Shown here: positions 53,538 to 64,000 of the stretch, one piece after another
Numbering within the stretch: the stretch's first letter is position 1
Layout of the letters: every line of letters begins with the position of its first letter
Origin: Byssothecium circinans
Taxonomy: Eukaryota > Ascomycota > Dothideomycetes > Pleosporales > Massarinaceae
Assembly (NCBI GenBank): GCA_010015675.1
Contig: ML977014.1
Span: forward strand, 286,800-350,799
Direction of reading: 5' to 3'
DNA: 64,000 nucleotides
Translations under genes and position numbers: made by a program
The notes under the pieces: generated by a model
What the model was told of the DNA's origin: nothing
Database searches by the model: none
What the model saw: only the letters and a program-made list of their open reading frames with translations

Positions 53538-55232
53538 CTAATACATCTTCGCTACCGGAACCCTCCATGACACCTCCATAATGTTCGCTGGCTCGGTTTC
53601 TATTGGTGCCACCGCATTGCTCTTCGGCACTGATGGGCCCGCCTCTTCCTCTTCTGTTCCGGGGGTCTTGTGCTTACGACCTCGTTTTCCCTTAGCTGCA
53701 GCGACTTGATCTTTCGCCTCACGCTTTGCTCGCGCCTCCTCTAGATCTTGATAGCTCATTACCTTCGCCTTCCCTAGGACTACTGATCTTGTCGATCGAC
53801 GAGCTTTGGCGTTATTTACCTGGAATAGGAAGCGGTTTTGATCCTGTAGGAGAGTACACTCGGCAAAGGATATTTTAGCTGCGGTCACGATCTTCCGTAC
53901 GCGTTTCTGCAGGCGCTGCTTGCTCATCTCATCAAGTGTATGAGTGTCTTTCTCTATCAGGTTCTGCAGCGATGCAAGAGCTTCTGTTGTCTTCGGTGTC
54001 ACTGGAGTTATCGGAGTCTGCAGTACCTCGTCTCGCAGAGCAGATACCGGCTGCCCTTGAGAGCCGTCCGGAACGGTGAGCTTGGGTGGGGGCTTCTGAA
54101 TTCCTCGGAGCACCCTTTCTGGATTTAATGGGAACAAACCGGTTGCAGCCCATCCAGCTATGATATTCCTCTTTGTGAATGCCTTGTCTCGTGCAGATTT
54201 GTATAAAAAAGTAAAGTGTTCTTTGCCAATCTGATCCATACCTCCTCGATTAAGTTGTTCGACCTTGTCACGATAGGCTGTCTTTAAGGGTGCGAAGACT
54301 CCAACGTCACAGGGCTGGAGTTTGTGGGAGGTGTGAGATGGTAGACGACATAGGATAATGTTGTTCTTAAGGCAGAACTCCAGGATCTCTACTGTTTCAT
54401 GCGTTCTAAAGCCGTCGTTGATAAGGACGCGTGGCTTGCCGTTAGCTACTTCTTTGGTCTGGGGATCGAAAACGCGCTTAAGCCACTCCAAGTTAATCTT
54501 GGAGTCGTTGTACCCATTCTCAGAATGTCCGAAATGCCACCCAGGGGTTGGGTACGTAGTCCAATTGCTTCTATGGGTCGAAGCTGGCCAGATGATGAGC
54601 GGTAGCAGCGACCTACCGTCCGCACTGACACATTCGACGGAAGACACCATTTGGCGCTTGACACCAGCGCCCCTATAGTCTCGGATATCGTCCTTACCTA
54701 CAAGAACTTTGACGGAGCCGAGCATACTAAGCATAACCCCAGTCTCATCCATATTGTAGAGGTTTTCTGGCAAAATGCTGGGGTCTTCCAGTACTTTGCT
54801 AATCACTTCGAACCACTCCGTAACCTTATCGTATATGTGACTATCGTGTCGCTTCCAATCCATAGCTTTCACCCGCCTCGCTCTCAATTCTACATGGCGT
54901 TTCTCGAACGCCCGGGGCCAATTAGGGCCTGGAGGCTTAAGCGGTCTGTTCGTGGATCGACGGAGGGCGATTCGGAATGCTAGCGAACGCATGTACTTAA
55001 TTCGCACAGGGTGCCCGAGACTAGACATTAGTAACACGAACTTTACGAGTGCTCTTTCTTCTTCGGGGGTGAGATACTGCCGGCTCTGAGCCAGGTCCTC
55101 TTTCGAGCGTCGTCCGTGCTTGCGATGGCACAATGTGGAGATGGGTACGTTGCCCCTTTCTGATAGGACAGCATATGTTCTAGGCACATCTGGAGGGAGA
55201 GGCTGCAACAACACCTGGGTGGCTCGATCCAT
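53538..55232 (-). CDS. Pogo-like DDE transposase, intact frame
   Basis: 564 aa, single exon, of a different lineage from the nested element. The start at 55232 is the first ATG; the upstream frame opens only with GTG. HTH-psq/CENP-B-like segments (VPISTLCHRKHGRRSKEDLA, LTPEEERALVKFVLLMSSLG, NWPRAFEKRHVELRARRVKA) precede the DDE core: YNMDETGVML, PRVLINDGFRTHETVEIL and LPSHTSHKLQPCDVGVFAPL. The C-terminus is basic and Lys-rich. No TIRs or TA duplications were found around it, and no stop interrupts it. It may be a recent copy with unrecognised ends, a copy decaying from the outside, or a domesticated gene. A GTG-repeat lies just upstream of the ATG. Confidence 0.85.
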   Translation of the reverse strand: MDRATQVLLQPLPPDVPRTYAVLSERGNVPISTLCHRKHGRRSKEDLAQSRQYLTPEEERALVKFVLLMSSLGHPVRIKYMRSLAFRIALRRSTNRPLKPPGPNWPRAFEKRHVELRARRVKAMDWKRHDSHIYDKVTEWFEVISKVLEDPSILPENLYNMDETGVMLSMLGSVKVLVGKDDIRDYRGAGVKRQMVSSVECVSADGRSLLPLIIWPASTHRSNWTTYPTPGWHFGHSENGYNDSKINLEWLKRVFDPQTKEVANGKPRVLINDGFRTHETVEILEFCLKNNIILCRLPSHTSHKLQPCDVGVFAPLKTAYRDKVEQLNRGGMDQIGKEHFTFLYKSARDKAFTKRNIIAGWAATGLFPLNPERVLRGIQKPPPKLTVPDGSQGQPVSALRDEVLQTPITPVTPKTTEALASLQNLIEKDTHTLDEMSKQRLQKRVRKIVTAAKISFAECTLLQDQNRFLFQVNNAKARRSTRSVVLGKAKVMSYQDLEEARAKREAKDQVAAAKGKRGRKHKTPGTEEEEAGPSVPKSNAVAPIETEPANIMEVSWRVPVAKMY

Positions 55233-55238
55233 GTCTGT

Positions 55239-55257
55239 GTGGTGGTGGTGGTGGTGG
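55239..55257. repeat. (GTG)n short tandem repeat upstream of the transposase ATG
   Basis: About six GTG units on the plus strand (CAC on the coding strand) immediately 5' of the start codon. Confidence 0.8.
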
Positions 55258-55304
55258 GAAGGGGCACTGCAGAAGGGCAGTTTGCGTGCTAGCCGGCACG
55301 ACAC

Positions 55305-57576
55305 CTGGCCACAAAGCCTCTAAAAATAGCTATCATGTGACTGTTCATAGGCGCTTCCAGAAGTGTTAAGGCTTCGAGTATCGTAAAATACATTACAGCA
55401 GAGTAATCTTGCTAGCTTTCTTTACAGCAGCTCGCTTAAACGCACGCTAAGAGACCCAGTAGATCAACCACTACGGATAAATTCGGAATCCATGTTTGCA
55501 TGTGCTAAATGCTACGATAGGCTCGATACATGTTCCCATTGAGGATAAGTATCGTCCAAAGCCTCCGAGGTGTCGTAAAACATTGGTGGCGACAGCTATG
55601 CAGGGGTCAGAAGCCGAGATGGTTTCAGAGACTGCAAACAGAATCATCAACAGCATACTCAAAGCCATCGTAATTTTCGCTTTACAGACTAGCTATAGGG
55701 AGAGAAGTAGCTGAAAAAGGCCCCTAGTTAACCATAAAACTATACAGTCATGTTACAAAAAATTATGATGTTCGGAAGCTCGGTTCATTTCGGCGTGGGG
55801 TGTTTTTCGACCAACAGTGATGGACGTTAGAGAAGATTCGATTGGCCTCTTATACATTGATGCTCTGGCGTATAACAATATCTCATCATACTCAACAACA
55901 CCCGGCCGTGGAGCGACTATTTTCCTAAGCTCATCAATTTGCTCCAAGACTCACCACTTTGAAAGTCTCAAATGTTCTCCACCTTCTAATGGCCATTAGA
56001 CATATGAACATCTCAAACCTCATCTTCATACCTCGCAAATATACCTTTGCCTGGCCGATACGACCGTCACTCGATAAAGGCCAAATGTACAGATTGTTAT
56101 GGACCGGTAAATGCAATGATATATGTGAAAAGGTAATAGAGATATAGCAGAGATAGTCAAAATAGTAGTAGATTGATAGTAGATTGTGTCGTCTGTCGTG
56201 TGTAGTCTAGAGTTTGATCAAAGATAGAGCACTTACTTATACCTTTCTTCAGCCTATTCCTACTAGCCTGTATGCGGTAGATAGTATAAAGAAAGGCTGC
56301 AAGCGTTCTTGCTTTTCTGCAAACATCTTAGCTTAATATTGTTTCTTTATTTAATAAAGAAAACTAGTTTCTTTATTTAATAAAGAACCAATAACGCCAC
56401 AATATTGGCTAGACCTTTGGATCGGTCGATTGATCAATTGCTTGATCGATTGATCGATCTAGGATGGTTCCATCCGATCTATAGTCAACTGCCTAGGTGG
56501 TAGTAGTCTAGGATAGCCTAGATTACTAACTTATAGTATTTAACTACTAGGTAATAAGGAGTATATATAGAAATAAGAGCAGATTAATATAAGTATTAAA
56601 TATACTCTTATATTCTAACAATATACAAAGGAATATTGAGGAAAAAGTGGACATGCCGATAGCCTTAACGCTCACTATAGTTAAAGGCGCTGATCAAGAG
56701 GTCATGAGATGGAGGAGCGCCGAAATCAACCAACTCGTATTCAGCTAGCCCTTTTAGCTAGCGCCACTCAACAGCCTCGACCCAACGCCCCTCTCGCAGT
56801 AGAGTAACTTTGGGAAGTAATCTTCAAAAACTCGCGTCGGCAAGAGAGCTCAAGGATTGGGTGGGGTATTAGATACCATGGTACTGAGTTCCCTTAGGTG
56901 ACCTTTGTCGAGTATGGTTCTTAGCTTATTTCCCGAAATTTCACGCTACCGCAAGAGCGACCATCTTCCCATCTTTACCACACATCACACATTTAACCAA
57001 GGCACCAAGACTCAGCACAGCAATTATCGCCCAATCATACACATCAAGAGAAGGGCTTACAGCCACACTGTGTTCATATAGTTATGGTCGACCTGTCGCT
57101 CGTAAACACCTCGTTTGGCAGCGCCCCTCGGTCGAGGTTCAGCTCGCCTTCTAGATGCCCGCGGCCGTGGGCCATCGATCAGCCACAGAACGCTCATCAT
57201 TCCTGGTCTCCAGGCCATGGAATCAGCCATATGTCCAAGAAGGGATTATGAGAGTTTGAGCAGCTGTCTTATTGTACGCCTCGTTGGCTGCTTTCGTCCT
57301 TCGGTTAACGAGAAGCCAATCAGGTGCGCGTGCATGTAAGCTTGTGACACCCAAACTTCTTTGTGGGAAGGGATAGTGCGGTCTGAATAATGGAGATGTG
57401 TTCAGCCTCAGTTGCCTACCATGGGTGGCGGGCGTCCAGCCAGTTGGCCTTGAAAGGTTCCGCATTCTTATAGCCCCTCGATTTGCTCCGCTTTCATCTC
57501 AACCTCTATCAACCAAATCGATTCTTTACAAAAGCTGTCCGAACATCGTTATCTTCTTTCATCGAGTCCAAGAGCT
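55305..57576. other. AT-rich, gene-free stretch with palindromes
   Basis: No supported gene over about 2.2 kb. The part 56100-56640 is strongly AT-rich, with short direct repeats (GTAGATTGATAGTAGATTG), twin hairpins at 56341 and GATCGATTGATCGATC-type palindromes near 56440. This could be RIP-degraded repeat DNA (inference). Confidence 0.5.
56341..56387. repeat. Tandem pair of near-perfect AT hairpins
   Basis: TTTCTTTATTTAATAAAGAA occurs twice, about 26 bp apart. Each copy is an inverted repeat with roughly 10-bp arms around one central base. Confidence 0.85.
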
Positions 57577-59441
57577 ATGGGAGGAATATCAAACGACGAC
57601 ACCCCCTGGGGCAGACGCCTTGTCATCTGTTGCGACGGTACTTGGCAATCAAGCGTCAGCTGGGAAGACAACGTCCCTTCCAACGTCACCAAGCTGTGCC
57701 GTGTCATCGCACGCATTGGAACGGATAATAAAGATTCGGAAAAGAAATGGCATCAGCTTGTATACTACGACGGCGGTGTCGGAACTGGCAACCTCAGCGG
57801 TTCTGAGAAGAGGCGTCAAGGCGGAACTGGAGCTGGACTAGCGGAGAACGTTATTGAAGCGTACAACTTCATCGTTTTGAACTATTCACCAGGCGATGAG
57901 ATTTTCTGCTTTGGATTCTCGAGGGGCGCGTATACGGCAAGAGCTGTTGCGGGACTGGTCACTGATATTGGTGTCATCAAGGCTATTGACATGCACCTTT
58001 TCCCGCAGATCTATCGTGCTTACATGTCGAATGATGAAGGTCTGCCATTCCGGGAGACGCAGGCTTGGAAAGACTTCGTAGACGGCAAATTGAGCAAAAA
58101 GGGCATTGAGTTGAGCAAGAAGGGCGAGATCAACGATTTCAAGGATCATGCACAAAGCTGGGAGATCCAACCACATCGCCATCTCGTCTCTGCAGAGGGT
58201 AGTCGGAAGGTCAAGGTCGTTGGAGTATGGGATACTGTGGGGAGCTTAGGCATTCCCGATGTAGCTTTCCTCAACAACTCGGGGATGCGAACGCAATATG
58301 GGTTCCACAACGTCAAGCTCAACGAAAGTGAGTACGCAGAATCTTGATAATATGAACCGAGCTGATATTATACCCAGATATTGAACACGCCTTCCATGCA
58401 CTGGCTTTAGATGAGCGAAGGAAGGCATTTAGCCCTACGCTGTGGTACATACCAAAAGACCTGCCAGCACGGCTTGAGAAAGAGGGCAAGAAGATCCCCG
58501 AACTGAAGCAGGTGTGGTTCCCCGGTGTTCACATTAATTGCGGTGGCGGTTCCGACGATGCCATCACAGAGATGAAGGGCGATCTAGAGCGTACGTATAC
58601 TTCGTCGCATAATCTCCGGCCGTTGGGTTTGTATATATCAACTGACCGAACGTCAGATCTATCAACCGCAACCTTCGCTTGGATGCTCCAAGTAATCTCC
58701 CCTCACTTGACAATCGACCAATCTGCCTTCAAATCCCACATGGACCAATACAAGCGCTGGCGCGACCACGTCCGATACGCTTGTACCTACCACCACGCTG
58801 GCTGGACTGACTGGATCGCTTCGAAACTTCCGACGATTCCTATCATCAACCCAGCTCCAGATCCACTCGCTCCACCAAAACGCGACCCAGTACATACTCA
58901 CCCGAAATTCGACTATGGATGGGGTACAGGCCCAATCGTAGACTCGTACGAAGGCTTGTACAAGTTGGCAGGACCCTTGCCTCGCGTACCCGGTGCTTGT
59001 AAAATGGATATCTACGATCCGAAGAGCAAAGAATACAAACCCGATGACCTCTCCAAATACGGTGAGACAAACGAATACATCCATCCCATCTGCGAATACC
59101 GCAAGGTAATCCGTGGGAAAGAAGACAATTCCGCCCTCAAAGCATTCACACGCAAGTATGAAAAAACGAATGGAAAGGGGCGGTTCTGGTGGTACAGAGA
59201 CGGTTCCCAAAAGCCACTCCCCGAGTGGGTGATCTTGGAGCATCACGAGCATGCTGCGGGCGTTGGGGTGAGTGAAGCTGGGGAAGTGAACTTTGAGCGG
59301 GCGTGGTACGAGCAATGTGAGCTGAGTCAGGAGAGGAGAGATAAGTTGAAGGCGGCAGGGTATGAGAAAGATTTTCTGGATGCGTTGGATGAGAAGAATG
59401 ATTTTAGGGTTGGGGAGAAGGAAGGGTGGGTGTACCCTTGA
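57577..59441 (+). CDS. DUF2235 alpha/beta-hydrolase-like protein
   Basis: Three exons (57577-58327, 58378-58590, 58657-59441) give 582 aa. The DUF2235 family, related to the catalytic part of bacterial Tle1 phospholipase effectors, is common in fungi, mostly with unknown substrates. RRLVICCDGTWQSS opens the fold, with the oxyanion-side Asp and Trp. FGFSRGAYTARAVAGLV is the GxSxG nucleophile elbow. VKVVGVWDTVGSLGIP follows, with VWFPGVHINCGGGSDDAI as the late catalytic block. The second intron (66 bp, GTACGT ... CTGACC ... GTCAG) is a multiple of three without a stop, so retention would insert 22 residues. The C-terminal 200 residues have no recognisable domain. It is convergent with the FAD monooxygenase, 160 bp away. 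Confidence 0.9.
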
Positions 59442-59604
59442 GTGAAGAGCAGATTAATTTTTTGGGGGGTTTTTGAGAGGCAATTTCTAGTCTATCCATT
59501 TGTAAGTTGCAGTGTTTCACACCTGTCTATACAGGATACAATACCGAGAATCTGTGCATGCCCATAGTATCTAATACACGTCCAAATCCCCGTCTGAGTC
59601 CTAC

Positions 59605-60861
59605 CTATGCCTCAGGTATCAAATCCTTGGCCTGGACCGGACTCTTCTGGGTCTTCATCACCTTCATCGCCTCATGCCCCGCCCTCATCATACTCGCCAT
59701 CTCCTTCGACCCATTCTGCGAGAAAGTAGTCTTCTTGCCCTTCAACGTCTTCCTCATATTTTTCTCCGCATACGGAAACATAGCCTGCTCATAAGCCGAA
59801 ACAGCGTCATCCAACGTCTTCTCCCCCCTGGTCACCGCAATAATCTCGCGCGCAAGCCCTAGCGAATCCGTCATACCAACATTGACGCCTACGCCCGCAA
59901 ACGGCGACATCAGATGCGCGGCATCCCCGATAAGTGTGACGCCTCTGCGATGCGGGAATGTAAACGGCACCGGGAGTTCGTAGAGGGGCCGAGCTGTGAG
60001 ATCTTCTTTGCATTCGAGGAACAATTTCTGTAGATTCGCGTCAACGTGGTTGAAGTACCGTTCCATGTATTCCACGCGTGCTTTCTCTTTATCGTTCCAG
60101 TCAATACCACAGGTCTCGACGAAGCTCTCCGGTACTCGCAGACACCCATAAGTGCGCAGGCTCCCGTCACCTTGTCGCTGGGATAAAACTGCACAGCCCT
60201 CACCCATCCCTAAAACCATCCCCGCCCCCACGTACTCCAGAAGCCAGGGATGAGACTTGACATCGCTGTGCCAGACTTCGACGAGAGTGATGCCGGAGTA
60301 CTGTGGTTGAACATCTGTGAGCAAAGGACGGACTTTTGACCATGCTCCATCCCCACCGATCACGAGATCAAACTCCGTCTCTGTCGTCCCATCCGCGAAA
60401 ATCAAATCATGCTTCCCTTCTCCCTTCACACTCGGTACCACCTTTTCCAATTTTCTCCCCCACTTCACAGACCCCTCAGGCAACGCCTCAAACGTAATCT
60501 TCTGCAGCGCAGCACGATCAATCTCGGGTCGCCCTGCAAATAACTCTTCCTCAGTCTGCGGCACCTCTTTCTTATCAGCGCCGTTCTCATCCCAGAAGAC
60601 TTCTCCAGTGTGCAGTTCGACGAGTTTCGCGACGTCGGATTCGGGACGTGCATGCTTGACGAATTGGGCCCAGAGCCCGGCTTCTTTGAGCGCGGCTTGT
60701 CCTGCTGCGGGGTGGAGATCCAGAGAACCGCCTTGGTGGCGGAGAGCGGTGGAGGATTCGTAGATGGTGAAGGGGATGGTGTTGTGGGCGAGGATGGCAG
60801 CGAGGGTTAGGGAGGCGGGACCGGCGCCGATGAGGGCGATTTTGGGGGGCGTGGGTGCCAT
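59605..60861 (-). CDS. FAD-dependent monooxygenase (group A flavoprotein, TetX/PHBH-like)
   Basis: Single exon, 418 aa. The N-terminal Rossmann motif IALIGAGPASLTLAAILAHN binds FAD, DLVIGGDGAWSKVRPLL is the DG motif, and RRGVTLIGDAAHLMSPFAGV is the second FAD motif (GDAAH). Together these define group A aromatic/hydrophobic-substrate hydroxylases. The substrate is unknown and no biosynthetic neighbours suggest a pathway. ATG 60861 is chosen because the frame upstream begins only with GTG and the Rossmann motif starts eight residues later. Confidence 0.92.
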   Translation of the reverse strand: MAPTPPKIALIGAGPASLTLAAILAHNTIPFTIYESSTALRHQGGSLDLHPAAGQAALKEAGLWAQFVKHARPESDVAKLVELHTGEVFWDENGADKKEVPQTEEELFAGRPEIDRAALQKITFEALPEGSVKWGRKLEKVVPSVKGEGKHDLIFADGTTETEFDLVIGGDGAWSKVRPLLTDVQPQYSGITLVEVWHSDVKSHPWLLEYVGAGMVLGMGEGCAVLSQRQGDGSLRTYGCLRVPESFVETCGIDWNDKEKARVEYMERYFNHVDANLQKLFLECKEDLTARPLYELPVPFTFPHRRGVTLIGDAAHLMSPFAGVGVNVGMTDSLGLAREIIAVTRGEKTLDDAVSAYEQAMFPYAEKNMRKTLKGKKTTFSQNGSKEMASMMRAGHEAMKVMKTQKSPVQAKDLIPEA

Positions 60862-62792
60862 TTCTTTAGTGAGTGTTGCGGATGGCTGATGCTGCTGAAG
60901 GTGAGTAGATGACTTGATGATTGTTTTCACATGATTTATGGAGGGGAACTTGGCGAAGCTTTATACTTGCACTGTTCGGTCCCTCATGGTATTCTATCAC
61001 CAGTTCGGGAGCGTGACGGGCGGAAGTTGACATCTCGGGCCCGAGGCGACATCCGAGTAGCTGGCGCGCATCATCAACCACCAGACCGGCCTCATGGCTT
61101 ACTAAACCTGTTATTCGCGGACATGATATGGAGATGTTGGCGAATTCCATCCTTCCTCCGCGTCTAGGCAACAGTGCATATGTCAGTAGCTTGCTCTTCT
61201 CTATGTTTCGCATGTCTGGTAGCGGATTGGCGGGGGCTAGATAGTTACGACTGCAGAAACTTTTGATGGAACCTTTTCGAAGCTGAGATATCTTTTGCTG
61301 AGTTGAAAGGGAGTCGAACGCTTGGGTTGTCTAAGTAGAGTGCTTGGTAAAATTTTGGCGATGCTCTGGCTGGGAAAATGTCACAAAACTTTTGGACAAC
61401 TGTACGATACAGCGGAGGTGAAATGCTGGCGATACTTCAGCATATCTGCATTAGAAGTGGTAGTAGTAGGAATACCGTTCTTAGGGACAGCATTGTCTTA
61501 TTAGCACCAACTCTGTTGTCGCTATTCCCGTCCGCTTATCGTTGGGATGATGACGTAATCAACCAGCCTTTCACTCATATCCACTCCTCGCCCTCTTCAC
61601 CCTTCATCCGCCAACACAAGCGCCCAGAACTTCCTTTCGTCTCTCGGTCTCTTCACCACGCAATGGCAAGCGTGCTTTTCGCGCGAACCCATGGCGCGGA
61701 TGGTCACAGTCGTGTGACCACTTCAAACCACCCACCCACAGCGTGCACAACGCGGCACGACGGCGGAAACAAGACGGCAATTAGCTGACCTCATGGGCGC
61801 AAATGTCGGGATAGCATGGCATCCATGCGCCCAGCAACGGAATGAGGAAAAGATCCAAGAGGCAGTGGGCAAACTGCTCGTTTTGACGGCAAGCGATGCC
61901 GATTGCCAATCTCGCGATCTGGCCGCCAATCCATAAACCCCAGTGGTCAATCAAATCCAATAGCACGATCAAATGCAGCTTCCCGAGCACAGACGGGTTC
62001 TTGGTTCTGTTCCTGCAGCACCGAGTCACAGCAGTTCCAAGAGCCTGCCTCTTCCACATTTACGACCCTGGGGTGTGTCATCTCACTGTTGGCGGCCCAC
62101 TGCCATTAATAAACGAGAAAGCCCGACGCGCCCGCATCTCATCAAAGTGAATACGAGGCCGTTGGCGAACGACGCTGCGAACAAGCACAGATGAATGTCG
62201 CCAACGAACTCCAAGCGCTCAAGACTCAGAGTCACAAGATGGTGTCAGAACTCGGATCCTCCTATCGATTGTGACAGTTCAACCTTCCGCGATTCGTGAC
62301 GCAGTTGTGCTGCGTTATGAATATCCACTGGCCTTTCAAGGGATATACCCCTGATCGAATAGCGCGGAGCTAGCTGCATGAGGGTCGCATTTCACCCGAA
62401 AAGGCAGACTACACCTGTTCCCCAGGTTTCCGCTCATTTCGCGATGCATCTGTGCTGTGCCTCAGGCCTCTCTCGAGTCCTAGTTTGCTATTATGCCTGC
62501 TCACGTTAAGCCACTTGGGGGTTTGCATCGGCGGTGCTCATTTGGTGCGTTGCTGGACCCCTATCGCTGTCAGCAGCACTAGGGTCATGGCAGCGGACAT
62601 CAAAACCACTTCATCTCCCGTTCATTTTCCTCTCTGCCCAAGGTTTCTGCTCGATCATACCTCGCACACTCAAGCCCGGCCTTTGTGCCCTAGTCACTCG
62701 TTTACTTTACGTTCTCTAATACACACCCATTCCCTACATATAACAAATAATCACAGTTCCAGTTTCTACTATTCTTAGTGAACAACGACAAC
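60862..62792. other. Intergenic region upstream of the GH17 gene
   Basis: About 1.9 kb without a supported gene. Probably a long promoter for the secreted glucanase. No repeat or RNA gene recognised. Confidence 0.5.
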
Positions 62793-64000
62793 ATGAAGTC
62801 TGGAATTGTCGCAGCGCTCGTGGGATCTGCGGCTGCGGCTGCTCATCAGGGACACAATGGTTTCCACCTCCGTCGTTATGTCAGCGAGGAAGGAGTCTGC
62901 ACGGTGTACACTACCGTCTACGTGACGGCCAGTGCAGGTGAGTTCAGCAATTGTAGAACAGGAGAAGAGTTTGCGCTCATATGTTTCAGTTCCCGTGCCC
63001 TCTTCGGCCAAGCCCTCCGCCATCCCCACCACTTCGCTCTACAGCGCTTTGTCTTCAGCGTCTATCTCAGTGCCCCCGTTGGTGCCTACCATCTCATCGG
63101 TGTCTGTTCCCGCGCCAGTTCCTTCGTCGCCGTCCGCTTACGTGCCCGTCCCGGTCCCTTCATCTTCGAAGCCTGCGCCGGTCCCTTCCACATCTTCTGA
63201 GAAGCCCACGCCAGTCCCTTCTACGTCCGAGAAGCCTGTGCCGGTTCCTTCCACGTCTTCGACACCCGCTCCTGTGCCGAGCTCCTCATCTAAGCCGCCC
63301 GCGGCGCCCTCTTCTACCAAGAGCGAGGCCCCCAAACCTACTGGAGGCAGCAGCTACTCCACGAACCTTGTTCCTAATGGCCAGAAGCTGTCCATCACGT
63401 ACACCCCGTATGCCAGCAATGGTCAGTGCATGTCTGCTTCCCAGGTGCAGACTGACATTGCTAAAATTGCTGGTCTCGGATATCCCGCCATCCGTGTGTA
63501 CAGCACTGACTGTGGTGTCTTCGAGAACGTTGTTCCCGCTGCTACTAAGCATGGCTTGAAGATTACCTACGGTATCTTCCTGGATGCTGCTAAAGGCCCC
63601 GGTTCTGCTGGGGCCAACGAGCAGCTCAATGCCATTATCAAGAACGCTCCCAAGGATAGCTTCGCCATGCTTATCGTTGGTAACGAGTACATCTCTGGCC
63701 ACGGTGGGTCCGCCGCAACTCTTGCTCCCTACATCAAGACCTGCAAGGAGAAGCTCGTTGCCGCTGGTTTCCCCTCCACGATCCCCGTCACCACCACCGA
63801 GACCGTCGGTGCCATTGAGAAGTACGGAAAGGCGTGGTGCGATTCCATCGATGTCCTTGCCGCTCAGATCCACCCCTTCTTCGACGGAGGTGTTTCCGCC
63901 AGCGGTGCTGGTGAATTCGCCGTCAAGCAGCTCGCCCAGGCCGCCAAGATCTGCCCCGAGGCGGCTGCTCGTGGAACCTACATCACCGAGATCGGATGGC
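62793..64000 (+). CDS. Secreted GH17 glucan endo-1,3-beta-glucosidase (partial, runs off the window)
   Basis: Exon 1 (62793-62937) encodes a short secretory leader (MKSGIVAALVGSAAAAAHQG) and EEGVCTVYTTVYVTASA. A 52-bp intron follows, then exon 2 from 62990 to beyond the window end. A long Pro/Ser/Val linker with near repeats (KPAPVPSTSSEKPTPVPSTS) leads to the GH17 TIM-barrel: LSITYTPYASNGQCMSASQV, YPAIRVYSTDCGVFENVVPA and KDSFAMLIVGNEYISG, where the E of GNE is the acid/base Glu. ITEIGW carries the nucleophile Glu right at the edge. The arrangement resembles Aspergillus BtgE-type cell-wall glucanases. The C-terminus is not in the window. Confidence 0.92.

Noticed and set aside
1..64000. CRISPR arrays, operons, ribosome-binding sites, rRNA genes
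   Set aside because: The sequence is eukaryotic nuclear DNA. No direct-repeat/spacer arrays or rRNA-like sequence were seen.

Overview
The window is nuclear DNA of a filamentous ascomycete (Pezizomycotina). Dothideomycetes/Pleosporales is my best guess, but this is an inference. Nearly every gene is split by 45-70 bp GT-AG introns with CTRAY branch sites. The gene set is fungal: SWIRM/HMG-box LSD1, Lcl3, Arg-specific CPSase, a HET-domain NLR and pogo/Fot1-like transposons. Several broken frames carry only C-to-T stop changes (CAA/CAG/CGA to TAA/TAG/TGA), as expected from repeat-induced point mutation (RIP).

The left half (1-30600) is housekeeping. In order it holds an LSD1-type histone demethylase (-), the membrane nuclease Lcl3 (+), mitochondrial carbamoyl-phosphate synthase large chain (+), the U3 snoRNP WD40 protein Utp12/Dip2 (-), Arp2/3 subunit 2 (+), dynactin p50 (+), AMP deaminase (-), a 64-aa small gene (-), about 4 kb without recognisable genes, the Rpd3L-type Sds3/Dep1 subunit (-) and nucleolar Nop12 (+). 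Utp12/ARPC2 and Dep1/Nop12 are divergent pairs on short shared promoters. CPSase/Utp12 and dynamitin/AMP deaminase are convergent.

The middle (31200-44100) starts with a small tandem family: two related genes and a 3' relic sharing an 'EPS..C+WWD' C-terminus and a degenerate STAND/NACHT-like core. One member has a Q/N/Y-rich, prion-like N-terminus cut off by a single in-frame TAA. Next come a CDP-alcohol phosphotransferase (+), a multi-pass membrane protein (+), a six-hairpin glycosidase (-) and an amino-acid permease (+).

The accessory block (44100-57500) is the notable part. A RIP-degraded gene relic lies beside an element bounded by 187-bp inverted repeats (46694-53461). Its only recognisable gene is a HET-NACHT-ankyrin NLR, whose ankyrin array is partly an assembly gap. 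A 1.93-kb Fot1/pogo transposon with 85-bp perfect TIRs and a TA duplication sits inside the right inverted repeat. A second, intact pogo-like transposase ORF lies just outside, followed by AT-rich sequence with palindromes.

The right end (57500-64000) has a DUF2235 alpha/beta-hydrolase (+), a FAD monooxygenase (-) and the start of a secreted GH17 glucanase (+) cut by the window edge. Exon coordinates were worked out by eye from splice signals, reading frame and family conservation. No alignment or expression data were available.
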